From the NCBI GenBank assembly GCA_017165825.1, contig CM029370.1, positions 25,299,047-25,363,046 of the forward strand: a DNA stretch of 64,000 bases. The letters are read 5' to 3'. The position numbers and the translations under genes were made by a program. This DNA comes from Hepsetus odoe (taxonomy: Eukaryota; Chordata; Actinopteri; Characiformes; Hepsetidae). The number at the start of each line of letters is the position of its first letter. The first letter of the stretch is position 1. Under the pieces are notes generated by a model, which did not search any database, had not been told where the DNA came from, and saw nothing but the letters and a program-made list of their open reading frames with translations. Positions 1 to 12,752 of this stretch are shown in pieces.

Positions 1-1274
1 TTTACTGTCCACAGAGCATGTGCTTATTTTAGTTCAAATCTAGAAATGTAGCTAGAATAATGATTGATAAAAGACTGACAGTGCCAGCCCGTCTGAAGCC
101 TGACTAAATGTGACCTTTAGGTAATGATTTGGCGAAAAGTCATGGTTATGGACGAAAAATTAATTCATCAACTTTTTTTTGTCCTCAGAAAGGAGCTGCA
201 AGGCAAGGCAAATACTGATACAAGCAACAGAAATGTATAACCACATTGCCTGAGTTGATATATTATATTATTTCTCCAAAAACCTCTGGTTGGTGGTCTT
301 GTCTCCTGCTCACAAGAAAAGCACTTTGTACAAAAGGACCTCATATCAAAAAGCATCCCGCAGACGCATGCGCTGTAAGAGCTATTTGACCTTGCTGTTC
401 CCCTGAATTCGTGTAATTTGTATTTCAGTACTTACATTGACAACATGTTCTCGAAAACAAAATAGTCAGCCATCGTTTTAAAAGATTTGTCAATAGCTAA
501 CCTTCAAGTTTAAAAAGGGACTACCAAGGTCTCAAAAACATTCTCCCTTTGTACTTTAGAGATGAACTTTGTGAGCTATGCCAGTAATCTTGTTTTTAAT
601 TAAAGAAAATGTATCTGAAAGGCCAACACTTAAAAAGATTTCTATTAATAGTGGAATGTGGAAGGCAGAGACTAAAGATGTTCAACTGTGTAAGGCTAGC
701 TGATGACACTGCTTCACTGTTTCATGCATGCTACCAAGAAAGATCACAACGAACACACAGTGCCCTCCAGAAATACTGGCATCTTTGGTGAAGCTGAGCT
801 TACAATAAGCTTTTGAAATGTCGTGCTTGAATTGTCCAGCAGGAAGGAGCATCCACACACATTCTGGGTAGCATCGGTTCAAGGGAAAAAGGGCCAGATG
901 CATGTGTATGAAACTTTATTTAATTTACAGAACATTGCATAGACTTTTCAAGAGTGGCAGATTAATTATGTTCAAGCTTGGCATCAAGAGTCTCTCACAA
1001 GGCAGGGAGAGGCATGTTAGCTTCATAGCCAAATCTGGAAACCTCAGAAAGTGATTTAATGTTGCTTGCTGTACTACAAATGTGATGACCTTTGCAGTTG
1101 GTATGATCCTGATATAAATCCTGTTTTTTACAATAACAACAACTTGGCTTATCATTGAATTATAATCATACATTTCCTTTAAAAGTGTTCAATTGTAGCC
1201 ATATTATGCAAAGAAGTACCACTTTCTTTAAGACAACAATATTTAGCTGCAGTGATGCTTGATTTCTTTCACAG

Positions 1275-1491
1275 GTCAGGAATCTCCGCAGGTGGTCAGA
1301 TGGTACCACAGGGGCGAGAGCTTGTGGAGCCTGAGACGTCCCACTATAACTGTTATGGGGTGAGATTGAGCTAAGTCTTGCTGAAACAGACCACGAAGTA
1401 GGGCCGTTTAAAGCAACTCAATTGCAAGTTGACCAAGAGGGTACGACAAAGGGGCAGGATCTCTTGTACTCAATGCCAGAGTCCTGTCCAG
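1275..1491 (+). other. Exon-like segment of unknown identity, frame disrupted
   Basis: A 217-nt stretch sits between a good acceptor (pyrimidine-rich run ending TTTCACAG) and a donor (CCAG followed by gtaaat). Reading from the second base gives an open stretch ending in SHYNCYG, then a stop. After the GGGGTGAG at about 1359 a different frame stays open, from EIELSLAETDHEVGPF to YSMPESCP, up to the donor. Ignoring two bases at that point would make the two halves one continuous reading frame, as in a decayed exon or an assembly error. I do not recognise the peptide. It may also be chance. Confidence 0.25.
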
Positions 1492-3654
1492 GTAAATTTT
1501 ACACCCTCAAGGGTAAGAACAGTGTAAAAGTGTCTTAAAGGTCCATCAGTTCATAACATTCAACGTTGTAACAAAAAATTGGTTATAAATGTACATCAAA
1601 TGTACCTTCTCGGGGTAAAGGGATATTTTGCATTCAGCAGACACTCGTACATCAGTGCTTCACATCCACATCTGTTTTTCTTCATTCTAATGACCTGCTA
1701 AAGATCAGCAACTGCAGATCAACTACTTCTCAGCCAAGTAACAAACTTATAAACCCTGTGACTGACTGAGGAAAAAGAATGGATTGTTATTAAAATAATT
1801 ATTTATTTACAATTTTATATATATATATTTCTATCCTTTCACAACAATACATAAAGAAATGAAAACTCTGGAGGCAAGACAGCTTAAGAAGTCAATGCAG
1901 CTTAAGGATATAACTGCAACTGAGTGTAGTTCAACTAATACAAATAATACTGTAGCCATACTCTTTAGGTTAGCACACAATTGATGGTGTTAACTTGACA
2001 TTGTACTCTTGGGGTGTAAAGCTATGGCTTAATATCGGCATTCCATCTCAGAATAATTTGAGTCAAAAGAATTTTTCTCATCAAATGGTTATTGTAGGAC
2101 AGATGTCTGTGAAGTGAATCTTTGGTCAGGAATGCATTTGAGAGGTCACATCTTCACATAATTGCCAAGCACCCTTCAGTTTAACACAATGGGCAGTGTT
2201 AAATGTTGTTCACTAAACGCTTTAGCTTTTCTTGACATCGCAAAGTGAACAGGGCCTTGAGACCGAGACAATAAAATCTTGAAGAGTTTTTCTCATTGAA
2301 GCAGGAAGGTTTCAACTTGTAAACTTAAAATTGGGATATTGATTTGGAGCCAATTCTGTTAAATTACTCTTGTAATGCCACCTTGGAAAAGCACAATAAC
2401 TTCCTCTTTTCATCTGTTTGAGGTAGGTATTTATAGCCTTGAACTTTAATTGACATTACATATAGACTACGGCACCACATTTGATGTATCCAGAGACTGG
2501 CTGTACGTATTAAACACGCTGACTGCTTTTGACTGAGAAGTGACAAAAGAGCCACTTTAAATATTGAAAAGAGATAAATATTCAGACACTTTAATTATTA
2601 AATGTATTGGCAGCTTTGAGATCTCAACAGCAGGAAGCTTTTCTCATCATTGTCTTTAGTTTTGTCCTGTGTGCTCTTGCCAAACCGTCTTCATTTCCCT
2701 CCAAGGATAGAAGGGTCCCTCTTGTGGTTGGATTAACCCATGAAGACACATTCACTTTCCTTTTTAGGAACTAGTCTTGATGTCTATATATTTGAATTTG
2801 CTGCCTTCCTGACATGTATCATCTCCCCAAATTTAGTTTCTTGGACCAAAAAAATGGACTATCTTCAATATTTCCTGGTATATTGCTCCCTAAATGTTTT
2901 CTTTGGTACATGAAAATACCATAATTAAGCAATCAGAGAAGCAGCTTCATATCATAATGCTTCCACCATCATGTATCGCTGTAGTTGTTGAAATAATACC
3001 CACAGCTGTGACTTACCTTATAGAGCTACTTTAGGTGAACAATTACACACTGCACACAATTTATTAACCATCCTCATTGGTCAGTGGTCCGTTTCTGTAA
3101 CTTAGGACAGCTGTTAAGCAGGGTTGCACCAGTGACAGTGACATGACAGGTGTATGTATAAGTGGTACCGGTTCTTTTAAAAGGTTTTTTTTACCATAAG
3201 AACTAATAAGTGTGAAATGGAGGAAAAAATCTGAAGAAGAAATAGGACTTTCTCCTGAGTATGAGGTGAAATAGCGCAGTTACGATAAAAGTAGGATAGG
3301 GACAGAGAAAAGCTGTGATGTCATTTAGAGCAGGGATGGACTTCTGGTCATGTCTGACATACACAATCTGATAGGAGAATTTATTTTCCATAACATACTA
3401 AAGAGTATAAGTGAAATGGATACTGGATCATTTTTGATCATTTTAGTTGATCTCATTCTTGTCTGGTTTCTTTTCTGGTTATCACAGTTGTATGAAGTCT
3501 GTATTCCTACATCAAGGTAGCATTAAAATGTATTTTTCACGGGATGCTCTGTCCCAGAACTGAGAACAATTCTTCTTGATCAAGACCCTCTAGGGGGAGC
3601 CATAGTTTAAGGTAAAACTGAGACCCCCCCATGAGCTCCAACACAAATCCATCA

Positions 3655-3765
3655 TACAGTGAGTGGCCAGTGGTTAGGGAGAAGATCAGATTCTAGTGGG
3701 TTATACTTCTGAACCAGTAGAATACCCTGAGGTACCCTTGATCAGGGAACCACCCCCAACACTTT
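3655..3765 (+). repeat. tRNA-derived SINE, family A, degenerate
   Basis: Carries the A-box-like head (GGCCAGTGGTTAGGGAG) and the body motif CCCTGAGGTACCCTTGA shared with the other family A copies. It is eroded after that and lacks a clear 3' tail. Confidence 0.6.
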
Positions 3766-3934
3766 ACACACAACTAACTGGACTGTCGATGTGGATGTGC
3801 ACCTTTAGAGATAAAACTGAGATCTGCCTAAGATGGACCAGTGACTATTGATCTAAACAAAGTCACTTTAGCACTTGGAAATGTTGTGGCTTGGTGCTGA
3901 AGTTTCCCATGGTCTATTTCATTCCAAAAGTCAG

Positions 3935-4065
3935 TCAGTCAGTCAGTCATTTTCTGGGCCGCTTGTCCTAATTAGGGTCACAGGGGGGTGCTGGAGTCCA
4001 TCCCAGCTCACACAGGGCGAAGGACGGGGACACACCCTGGACAGGTCGCCAGCCTATCGCAGGGA
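3935..4065 (+). repeat. Dispersed fish repeat fragment (same kind as about 45640-45980)
   Basis: The motif CTTGTCCTAATTAGGGTCAC, followed by a GCTGGAGTCCATCCCAGCTC-like stretch and ACCCTGGACAGGTCGCCAG, is shared with the longer copy at about 45640-45980. It is familiar from teleost genomes. The element class is not certain. Confidence 0.6.
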
Positions 4066-4148
4066 TATTCCAAAAGTCTATATACCTTAATTGTTTTATG
4101 AGTCTACAGCCTTTTCTTAACAGTGTACTTGTATGTTGGTCTGAGTTC

Positions 4149-4350
4149 ATAGTGAACCACAATGAAATGCTTCTCTGCATTTAAACCATCACACAAAAGT
4201 GGAGCAGTGGGCAGCCATATCCAGCACCCAGGCAGCAGTGTTGGGGATGGCACCCTGCTCAAAGGTATCTCAAGGTAACCTTCTGGCCTGGGACTCAATC
4301 CCACAACCTTCAATTATGGGGCCTAGTCCCAAGCCATACAGCTACCCCTT
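4149..4350 (-). repeat. tRNA-derived SINE, family A
   Basis: Reverse-orientation copy. It starts at the shared 3' body motif GTGAACCACAATGAAATG and runs to the B-box-like GGGACTCAATCCCACAACC and the head complement GGGGCCTAGTCCC. Confidence 0.8.
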
Positions 4351-4358
4351 TATGCATT

Positions 4359-4540
4359 GGGTGGTGATGGTCTAGTGTTAGGATACAGACAAAGCGATGA
4401 CAGGTTCGATTCCCACCTCCATCACTATCACCATTGGGTTCTTGTGCAAGACCCTTAACCCCGAGTGTCCCCAGGGGGACTGTCCCTGTAATTAGGACAT
4501 GGAAGTCGCTCTGAACAAGAGTGTCTCATAAATGCATGCT
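4359..4540 (+). repeat. tRNA-derived SINE, family B
   Basis: The tRNA-like head (TGGTGATGGTCTAGTG, then GGTTCGATTCCCACC) is followed by CAAGACCCTTAACCCCGAGT and a tail ending GTCGCTCTGAACAAGAGTGT. That tail resembles the teleost SINE/LINE-2-like tail (CTCTGGATAAGAGCGTCTGC). A better preserved copy lies at about 48437-48640. Confidence 0.8.
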
Positions 4541-5100
4541 TCTTCTTAGTATCTTGGTTTTTAATTAGTAATGAACTTTTTCATGAATGTGCAGTTGTAT
4601 TCTCCACAGGTTTAATGGATGAGATTATGTTCAGCACAGAGGTGAGGTTCATCCAAAAAAAAAAAAAAAAAGTCAGACAAGAAGAGTGACCACTGGGTGG
4701 CACATCTGACCCAAAGAGTCCATTAATGCAAGGATCTAAAGAGGGGGGCTTATCCCACCTGTATTCCCACAAGTCCCGTCTTCCCATTTTGTATAAAAGT
4801 AGTATAGACCAATGATTTACTGTGTTTGTGCCGAAATCATTAATAGCAGTTTTCCATCTTCTGCCTAATTAACTCAAATATTAAACGTAAACACGTGTTC
4901 GTGAACAACTTCCCTCATGTTATGCCGTTGCAATTATACCGCTTTTATACCTTTCGCGGGCAGCAGTGGGCATGTTTTTATGAATTTACCTCTGTTGTAT
5001 GTTGTAGATCACATCGCTCTGCACACTTTTCTGATCAGTTTGTTAGATACCTGACCTGAGATAAGTTTTTGTGATTATGCAGCAGAAAGCAGAACACTAA

Positions 5101-5160
5101 CCAATCACAGGACAGCAGGCGGGACGCAGCGGCCAATCGGCGTGCGGAAGGCGGGGCTTG
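5101..5160 (+). promoter_or_regulatory. Probable dcbld1 core promoter elements (two CCAAT boxes, GC box)
   Basis: CCAAT boxes lie at 5101-5105 and 5133-5137, and a GC box (AAGGCGGGGC) at 5148-5157, 140-200 bp before the dcbld1 start codon. No TATA box is evident. The surroundings are locally GC-rich in an AT-rich region, as expected of a CpG-type promoter. The transcription start is inferred to be near 5170-5230. Confidence 0.55.
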
Positions 5161-5299
5161 TTGGTTAGTGGGGGGGCTCCTAAACGACTGAGTGGTGCGG
5201 CGGTTAGTTTAACGTTAGCGTCCGTTAAAACTGAAGAAAAATGTCTCCGTGAAACATATCAAATGGTTTATTTACGGTTCATAGCGGCTTCACGTTGAA

Positions 5300-7919
5300 A
5301 TGTCCGCGAACAGCTTGTTGTATGGGTTGGTTTTCGTGTGTTCAACAGTGTTTCACCAGCTCGTCCAGACGGAGAAACCGGGTGAGTGATGAAGGCTAAC
5401 ACGCCGAGCTAGCGACCAACAGAACCGCGTGTAAACTTGGTACTGTTTGAGTTTGTCGACACAGGTCTGCAGTAAAGGCCAAGTATTGACGCATTTGTGG
5501 CATTTTCTCTCTTAAAACACTGGAAATGTGAGTTTAAAAGACGAAGTAACCCGCAGAAGTGACCCTAAAGCGCTGTGGAAGTGTGTGGGAAAGTCATTCA
5601 GGAGCTTGTTTACAGTTGAACTGCAGCTCCAGAGGCTTTAAACACTTTATGGCATGTAGCTCATTCTTCAGTGCCTGTTTTATGGCCTTTTAAACGTTTT
5701 TAAAAGTTAAAGTAGAGATGTAGAAAGAGCTGTTTGTATTTACAGAAGTTAGAGCCATGTAGGGCTGCTCGATTTGGGCAAAAATAATAATCCCCATGAT
5801 CAATATTGTATTGCTTCTCAATGCTTTTGGGATCATCCTGCATTCATTGATCTAACCTGTCTGTTTAACAGTGTTTTAGTGCTTGGACATGGGCAATATG
5901 ATTTATTCTTATTGCTGTCGTGATAAATACTTATTTCTGAGCAAATTGTGATCTCATCAGTAATTGGGACACTCACCAACTTCGTTTCGTTGCAAAGGGA
6001 ACAGAATTAGTCCTGTTTAACTGGACTGAGCGTTTAAAACATGGAGGAAAACATTGTATTCATACTTTTTGAGAAAGTGCTGTTTTTTTTTTCTTTTTCA
6101 TTTAGGCCCGTGTCAGAAAAAATAATTATTGTGAGAGATTGTTTATCATGGAAATGTCTTTAAGAACTGTGGTTTATTTTGTCAAATTGTCCACCCATAC
6201 TTTGAAAACTGTATTTAAATCAAAGCAGTGCTTAAAGACATGAGCTAAATGCTGTGAAAGGGACGGCTTGTGATTGTGAGCAGACAGCACAGTACAGCAC
6301 ACTGCCAATTTCTGCATTTAACCCATACATTGAATGTGTAGCACTGGGCAGCGGAGTTCATTGCCCAGGGAGCAGTGTTTGGGACAGTACTTTGCTCAAG
6401 AGTACCTCAGAGTGACCTACTGGTCTGGGATTTGAACCTGCAACCTTGGATTATGGGGCCTAGTCCCAAACCACTAGACCATCACATTTTTTATATATAT
6501 ATATATAAAAAAAAAAACTGGGTCTGGTTTTGAGGACATACAAGTGACTGTATTCCCACTGTGTTGAAGACCCTCTCAGACTGGGATGAACCATCAATTA
6601 TTTAAAGATGGTTTTCTTTTTATTTTCGCCAAATGGCAAAACCGCAGTCAAATTTTAAAATTGAGTCATTGAGCAGCCCTAGTTCCATCCATGTTCGAGT
6701 GCTTTTGAGCACTTTTGCGGATAATGAGAACTCGTGAACGTTGTCTTTAAGTCTGATAAGGAGCACCAAGATCTTGGTTACATAAGTCATGGGTTTGGAA
6801 AGCTGTATGTATGATGATGGCATCTTTGGGCTTAAAAGACAAAAGTCCTGCTTAACTGGCTGACCTGGATGGTTATGGTTATTGTGTGAAAGTGAAAAGG
6901 GAAAGTGACCATTCTTGTCATTGTGAGAACGCAGCGCAACACACAGTGAACCACAACGAAATTACACCTCTGAATTTCACCCATATAGACAAACACTTGC
7001 AGCAGGGGGCAGCTATTGAAAGCACCCAGGGAGCAGTGACGGGGACGGTACCTTGCTCAAGGGTACATCAGCCCTGGTCTGGGATTCAAACCCATGATCT
7101 TCTGATCCTGGCTTCAACTCTTTCAAGTCTAGTTGAAAGGAGTTTTTATCACCAAAGTGTTCCACTCTAAAGTCTAGGGCTCTTTCTGGTCTTTTTTTAA
7201 GAAGTAAAACTTATGTATTCCATCTTGGACCAGACCTAAGTTCAGCTGTTCATTGACATTTTTCCAGAAAGACTGTACTCTGTCTGGATTTTTTTTTTTT
7301 TTTTTTTTTTTTAAATGCAAAAGCACACTCATCACAGCTTTAATCATCAGTCCAGTGATCTTATGCAAGTTTTGCAATCTTGATGCTAGGCTGCATGTTG
7401 ATTCATCAAAGAATTACACCCTAGAGAAAATATTTTTTCTGCATTCACTTTGGCCTCTATATATCTATAATATATAAGACCAGGCTGTTTGACTCGCTGT
7501 GTTTTGCTTTCCTAATATGTGGCATATTTGGAGCACATTGCCTGAGTCACATTGCCTGAACATGTGTCTCTGTTGTGAATATTAACATTTTTACAGCCGG
7601 AAGGCTGGAGGGCATGCAGGTGGTCAGGGTTTAGTCTTCTTTAAGTGTTTAACATTATTCAGAATCCTCTCATTTTTGCCCTTAGCTTGAATTTATGACA
7701 CTGAAATAAGTCAGCTTGAACAGCATTGCCGTAAGTCTCTGTTGTGCGTTCAGTTACGACTTTGGATAAAGAGCAAATGAGTAATATTCTTGTCTTTTGT
7801 TTTCTGGTATTATGTTTAAATAATTTTTTGTTTATTATTTTTTAAAAATCTCATTCTTTAGTTCACAGTTGGCCCGTTGTCTGCTTGTGGCCTTCTCAGT
7901 TGCTCAACATTCACTGTAT

Positions 7920-7950
<31 letters not shown>

Positions 7951-10900
7951 ACAGTTCATGCATAGTATCAACACAGAGCTGTGAGGTCTCTGGGGAGTGT
8001 GTTGTGGTTCAGCCATGACGTGATTACTTGCCCACCTGACGACAGGTGTGTCTTTCCTGTTTGTGCTTTTTCTGTTGGTCACTCTGTTACAAGCCCACCA
8101 GTACATCTGGGCTCATTTCCATGCGACCACAAAGGACACTGTGTGTCCACTAGTGCTCAGAGCTGACGTAACGCTGGCTAATGTGGGTGGAAGCCAGTCT
8201 TATATTTTTCAGCCTCATTAAAACACAGCCAGTTTGGTTTCTTATACCTGTTCTGTGTATAGATAAATTGAATATTATGCCACTATGAATGAAAGAAAAC
8301 GACAATCTTTTTTGACCTGGCTGTTTATATACAACGGAGTTCGTTTCTCAGTACTACCATACTTTTTACTTTCGTCAGTTTGTCAGAAGTCCATTCTGGA
8401 ATTCAGATGTCGGTGACTTTGCTGTGGGAAACAGTAATTCTTATTATTCAGTAACTTATTAGTAATACAAGAGTAAAGCACACACACAAACTGTCCCCCC
8501 TTCCCCCCATGGGAGCCTGACATCCTCTGCTTGTCCTGCTGGCCCCCACAGCAGCTGACCATCTGAAACACCCTACCTCCTCTGCCATCCTGGACGAATA
8601 CTCAGGAGTAATCACATTCCCCTGTGCTCTTTTGTGCCTGTGTTCTGTGCTCCTACACAAGCACACACCTCTATTGATATGCTGTTTCTTTAGGATATGT
8701 CCTTTGTTTTAGGACCTACTACACTGATTTACCTCCATGGGAGTCTGCTCAGCTGACCTTAGTATTAAAGTGAGTTGCAGCTTCCTTGGTTGCAAATGTA
8801 GTATGTCTGAGTCCACATTAAACACTGAAATAAATAAAGAATAATCGGTGAACACTTTATAATGAATAAATAGTTCAGTTAAAATATTTAATGGATAATT
8901 TTTTAAAGTAGCTTTAGTTAGTATCAGGGTTGTCTGCATTGTGTTGTGACTTGTCTAGCGTGGACATGGCATGTCCAAGTTGATATACTGCAGTTAAATT
9001 AGGATTCTTTTTGGCAACTTGATTCCAATTGGTTTATGTTGTTTTGTAATGTGACTTGGCAACTATCTTTTTTTTTTTTTTTTTTTTTTTGTGAGTTTCA
9101 GGTTGAAGTTGTAAAATTGTTATAACTGAAATCCATCTCACAAATATATTTAAATCTGTTGGACAGGGCTGATCGGCCATTTTTTGAAGAAGCAAAGCAG
9201 CCTGACATGTATATGTTATTTCCATAAGAAATTAACCAGCAGGCTGACGGTATATTTGCGTTTAGTTATTGTACAATATGCAGTCACTAACTTTACATTT
9301 ACAGGTAAGTTGGACTGATAAAACTATGGTGAAATGAAGTGTTGCACAGGTGGGGTTGGCTTTGCCAGAAGGGCGGCATCTGTGTCTAGTCTTAATCTCA
9401 GAAATGACTCTAATTTTTAGTGTTTTCGCTTACTGAGACTACAGTGGAGCGGATTTATTCAAATTTGCTGTTGGACGTCTGATCATGGGGTAGTCAAATG
9501 TGTGAAGCTTTTGTGGTCTTTCCACTTTCCACAAAGGCTAATTCAAGTTGTGCTCCTCTGACTTCATATCCATGGCAGGAGTCACACTTTATCTTTGTTC
9601 TCCACAGATGATGGGTGCGGCCAGTCTGATCTGGGTCCGGAAAGTGGTCTCCTCTCCTTCAGGAACTATCCAAGTATATACCCCAACAACTCTTGGTGTG
9701 AGTGGAAGATACGTGTCTCCAATGGCCTCAGAATTGTTCTGAAGTTTGATGATCTTTCCTTTGAGAGTGATGACTGCGATAAAGACTATTTAAAAGTCCT
9801 GAAAGACCTCCATGGGACAAAGGATGGTGAGGAGTCATCAAGGTTTATTTGATTTCATATTAGTTTGAATTCTAAATGTAATTTAATCTCAGAAGTGGTA
9901 AGTTTAATAGAAGCTCACTTTTATTTTGAAATAAAAGGGAGATTTGGTTTTCATAGCATTGTGCATAGTGCTGACATTGTATTTTCTCAGCTGTCAAGGA
10001 GCACTGTTTCACTGTTTCAAATTGGACATTCATTTGTATCTTGTGCTAATTTTTTAATCACAGGAATTGCATTCTATGCTTGCTTTTTAGTGACAGACAG
10101 TAATATATCAACAATCAAATTGAAAGATATTAGGGTTGGACAGATGTTTTACTTGTACTGATATTCCAAACCAGTATTTGATGATGTGTTAATTTAACTA
10201 TGGAAGATCATTTAAAGTGAAGCAATGCTGCTGCTATTAAGTGCATGCATTTTATTATGCATTTAACAAACAACTGACATTTCTTCATGCACTTAAATTC
10301 ACATTAAATGTGATTTTATCAGCAAAAATGGATACAGTAGCCCCACATTTTTCATGGGGGTTATGCTCCAAAATCTCCAGCGAAAGACGAAAATCTGCGG
10401 TGCACGGACACCACAGCAAATAATGCTTTTGGTTATAAGCCCTAAAATTTTACATTTTAACTACACACTGTCGTGAGGTTAAATTCATGTAGAATTAGTA
10501 GAAATATAGTGAGCAACTACTCTACTCTGTACAGTGTTCTAGCCTTGCCTAAGCTTTTTCTTAGTATATACTTTACTGTAATTAACAAGCACCTGCTGCA
10601 GACTGTATTTCAGAGCCAGTACAGTTGGCATAAACAACAATTGGTACTGTATTGACAAAAACAACTGAATCAAGAAATGGCTGTTTGACGAATTCTGCTG
10701 CCAAAGATGGTTGGCGTAACTATTGTTCAGTACTGTACGTATGTTCGTTTGTGATTTGCCTCACAGTTGTTAACTTTAGAATACAGTAATTTTTATAGGC
10801 AAAAATGACCATTGTGGCATAACATCAATTCACTTTAGACTTTGCGAATGCCGCAATATACGAGGGAAATCAGCAAAAATGTTCCTTTATGAAAATCCAC

Positions 10901-12695
10901 AAATAGCTGGTTATACGAAATGTGAGCAGCGATATAATGGGGGATTACTGAATGCACATAATATAGCCGTATTGGCCCTCAATTCTTGCATTACCGCTGC
11001 ATCACTACTTATTTTATTCCATCTTTTTAAACATTTTTAACACAAGATTTTCTTTTTGAGAATCTGTTGTGGATGAATTGGCTTGTCATTTGAAACCGGC
11101 AAATTTAGCCAAATTATTAGGCAGAAATTAGAAATGCTTATTTTCTATGTCTGTGGTTTATTATTTATACTATTAGTCCAAACATACTGCTTTTGATACT
11201 TGTGCCTGTGAGGTGAACTGTCATATTGTCGAGGCCCAAAACAATTCTGTATGCAGATTTTAGTAACACATGTTAAGACATTGTGCTTCTGTTGTAAGGA
11301 TTGAATGAGGATTTCACTGGGTGTGGTGGAAATTTGTGTAATCAAAAAAGTAATGTAGATCTTGTGCTGAGCTATTGCAAAAGCATATTCTCACGCATTG
11401 TCTGTCAGCACAGAACTTGTATCCTTAGCCATTAGAATGTACTGACCATTTAAAATGATAATATAGTATATGGGTAATATAGCAAAAAAATATATGATTA
11501 TTAAACACATTTTAATATATAATGGGCTGTGCTAATACTTAGATTTTCAATCATTTTAATTAGATAGGACAAGAATCACCAGCAATGCATTTAAAAAAAA
11601 AAAAAAAACCCAAAGTACTCAACTTTTCACTTAATTGGTTAATTTAAGGGTTATTCTATTTCATAACACACATACATGGTAATCTGGTGTTAGCAGGTTG
11701 ATAGAACCATACATTTTCGCAATAAACAGTAATGGAGGCTGTTCTTTCAGAGTAGCTAATATAGAATGGCAGCAGTGGAGCTAAATGGTTTAGTTTTAGG
11801 TGGTGATTATTCATGATCAAGTTTTTTTTCTTTTCCCCCCCTGCACTGGATGATGTACCAATTTGCTAGACTGTTGAGTTAAGAATAGAGAACCCAAGTA
11901 AGAGTATTTATAACAAAAGTTAAAACATCACTTCCTCAAGGCCTTGCATATTATTAAAACAATAGAGGGAGTGTGTAATCATAAAAAAAAAACTTTGGGA
12001 TGTTTTGAGATCATGCATGACCTGAACTGTTAATTGAAAGTTATGCAAAGAATCCAGTTTTTGTACTAGATGTACGTTAAAATTCTCCCTGCCAAAAAGT
12101 AGAGTATTGTGTTATAAATAACTTGAGAGCCATGAAACTGTTGCACTTTCATGGTAATAATCTGCAAATTAGAATCCACAAAGTATTTAACAAACCAACT
12201 TGTTTGTTTTCCAGTTTGTTAACTTTTAGTTAGTAGAGTACAATGACAGGTTCTGAAATGGATATTTAAATCTTCAGTCTCTGACCAAATAGCTTGCTGA
12301 TTATTAATGTATTTGTTTTGTCTTTATTGTACTTGCATAGGAAATTGGTATGGGTAAGTTACCATTGAAAGTGAGCCATTTCTTACCGGTCAGTGCTCAG
12401 CTGAGTAAATATGGAATCAAATCTAACAATGTATGTTCTTCAACATGATGTTGTACTGGACCTGGAACTCCATGCTTACATTAATTCTATGGTGTTGCTG
12501 TGCACTGTTTGTCGTTAGCTGGTTCTTCATATAAGATAAGGCTTGTTTTATGGTAGTTTTTGAGTTGTTTAGAAGTACTAATGATACCCTTTATGCACTT
12601 GGTTATGTAATTAGTGTGAGTTTGCTCACCACCAGTCACATGGTCAGCTTTAAGTGCTGCCTATGGCAGGGAGTGATTCTCATTCCATCTCTCTT

Positions 12696-12752
<57 letters not shown>

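Larger units (their letters stand above)
1..5099. other. Intergenic region left of dcbld1
   Basis: No confident gene is seen. The stretch is AT-rich and holds decayed SINE copies (about 3655-3765, 4149-4350 and 4359-4540), a fish repeat fragment (about 3935-4065) and one exon-like segment (1275-1491), each described separately. In mammals ROS1 lies on this side of DCBLD1, but no ROS1 exon was recognised here. Confidence 0.6.
5382..9607 (+). other. dcbld1 intron 1 and its repeat content
   Basis: A 4.2 kb intron. It holds an inverted-repeat DNA element (5760-6681) with a nested SINE, a second SINE (6886-7115), T-rich runs near 7290 and 9070, and a (TA)n run at 7932-7950. No additional exon was recognised. 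Confidence 0.7.

Noticed and set aside
2790..3000. Possible antisense Tc1 transposase remnant (AATGCTTCCACCATCATGTA)
   Set aside because: A few motifs resemble Tc1-like copies, but no conserved catalytic block could be read, so it is not listed as an element.
4359..4450. Functional tRNA gene suggested by A- and B-box-like motifs in the SINE heads
   Set aside because: The heads do not fold into a complete cloverleaf and are followed by SINE bodies; these are retroposon promoters.
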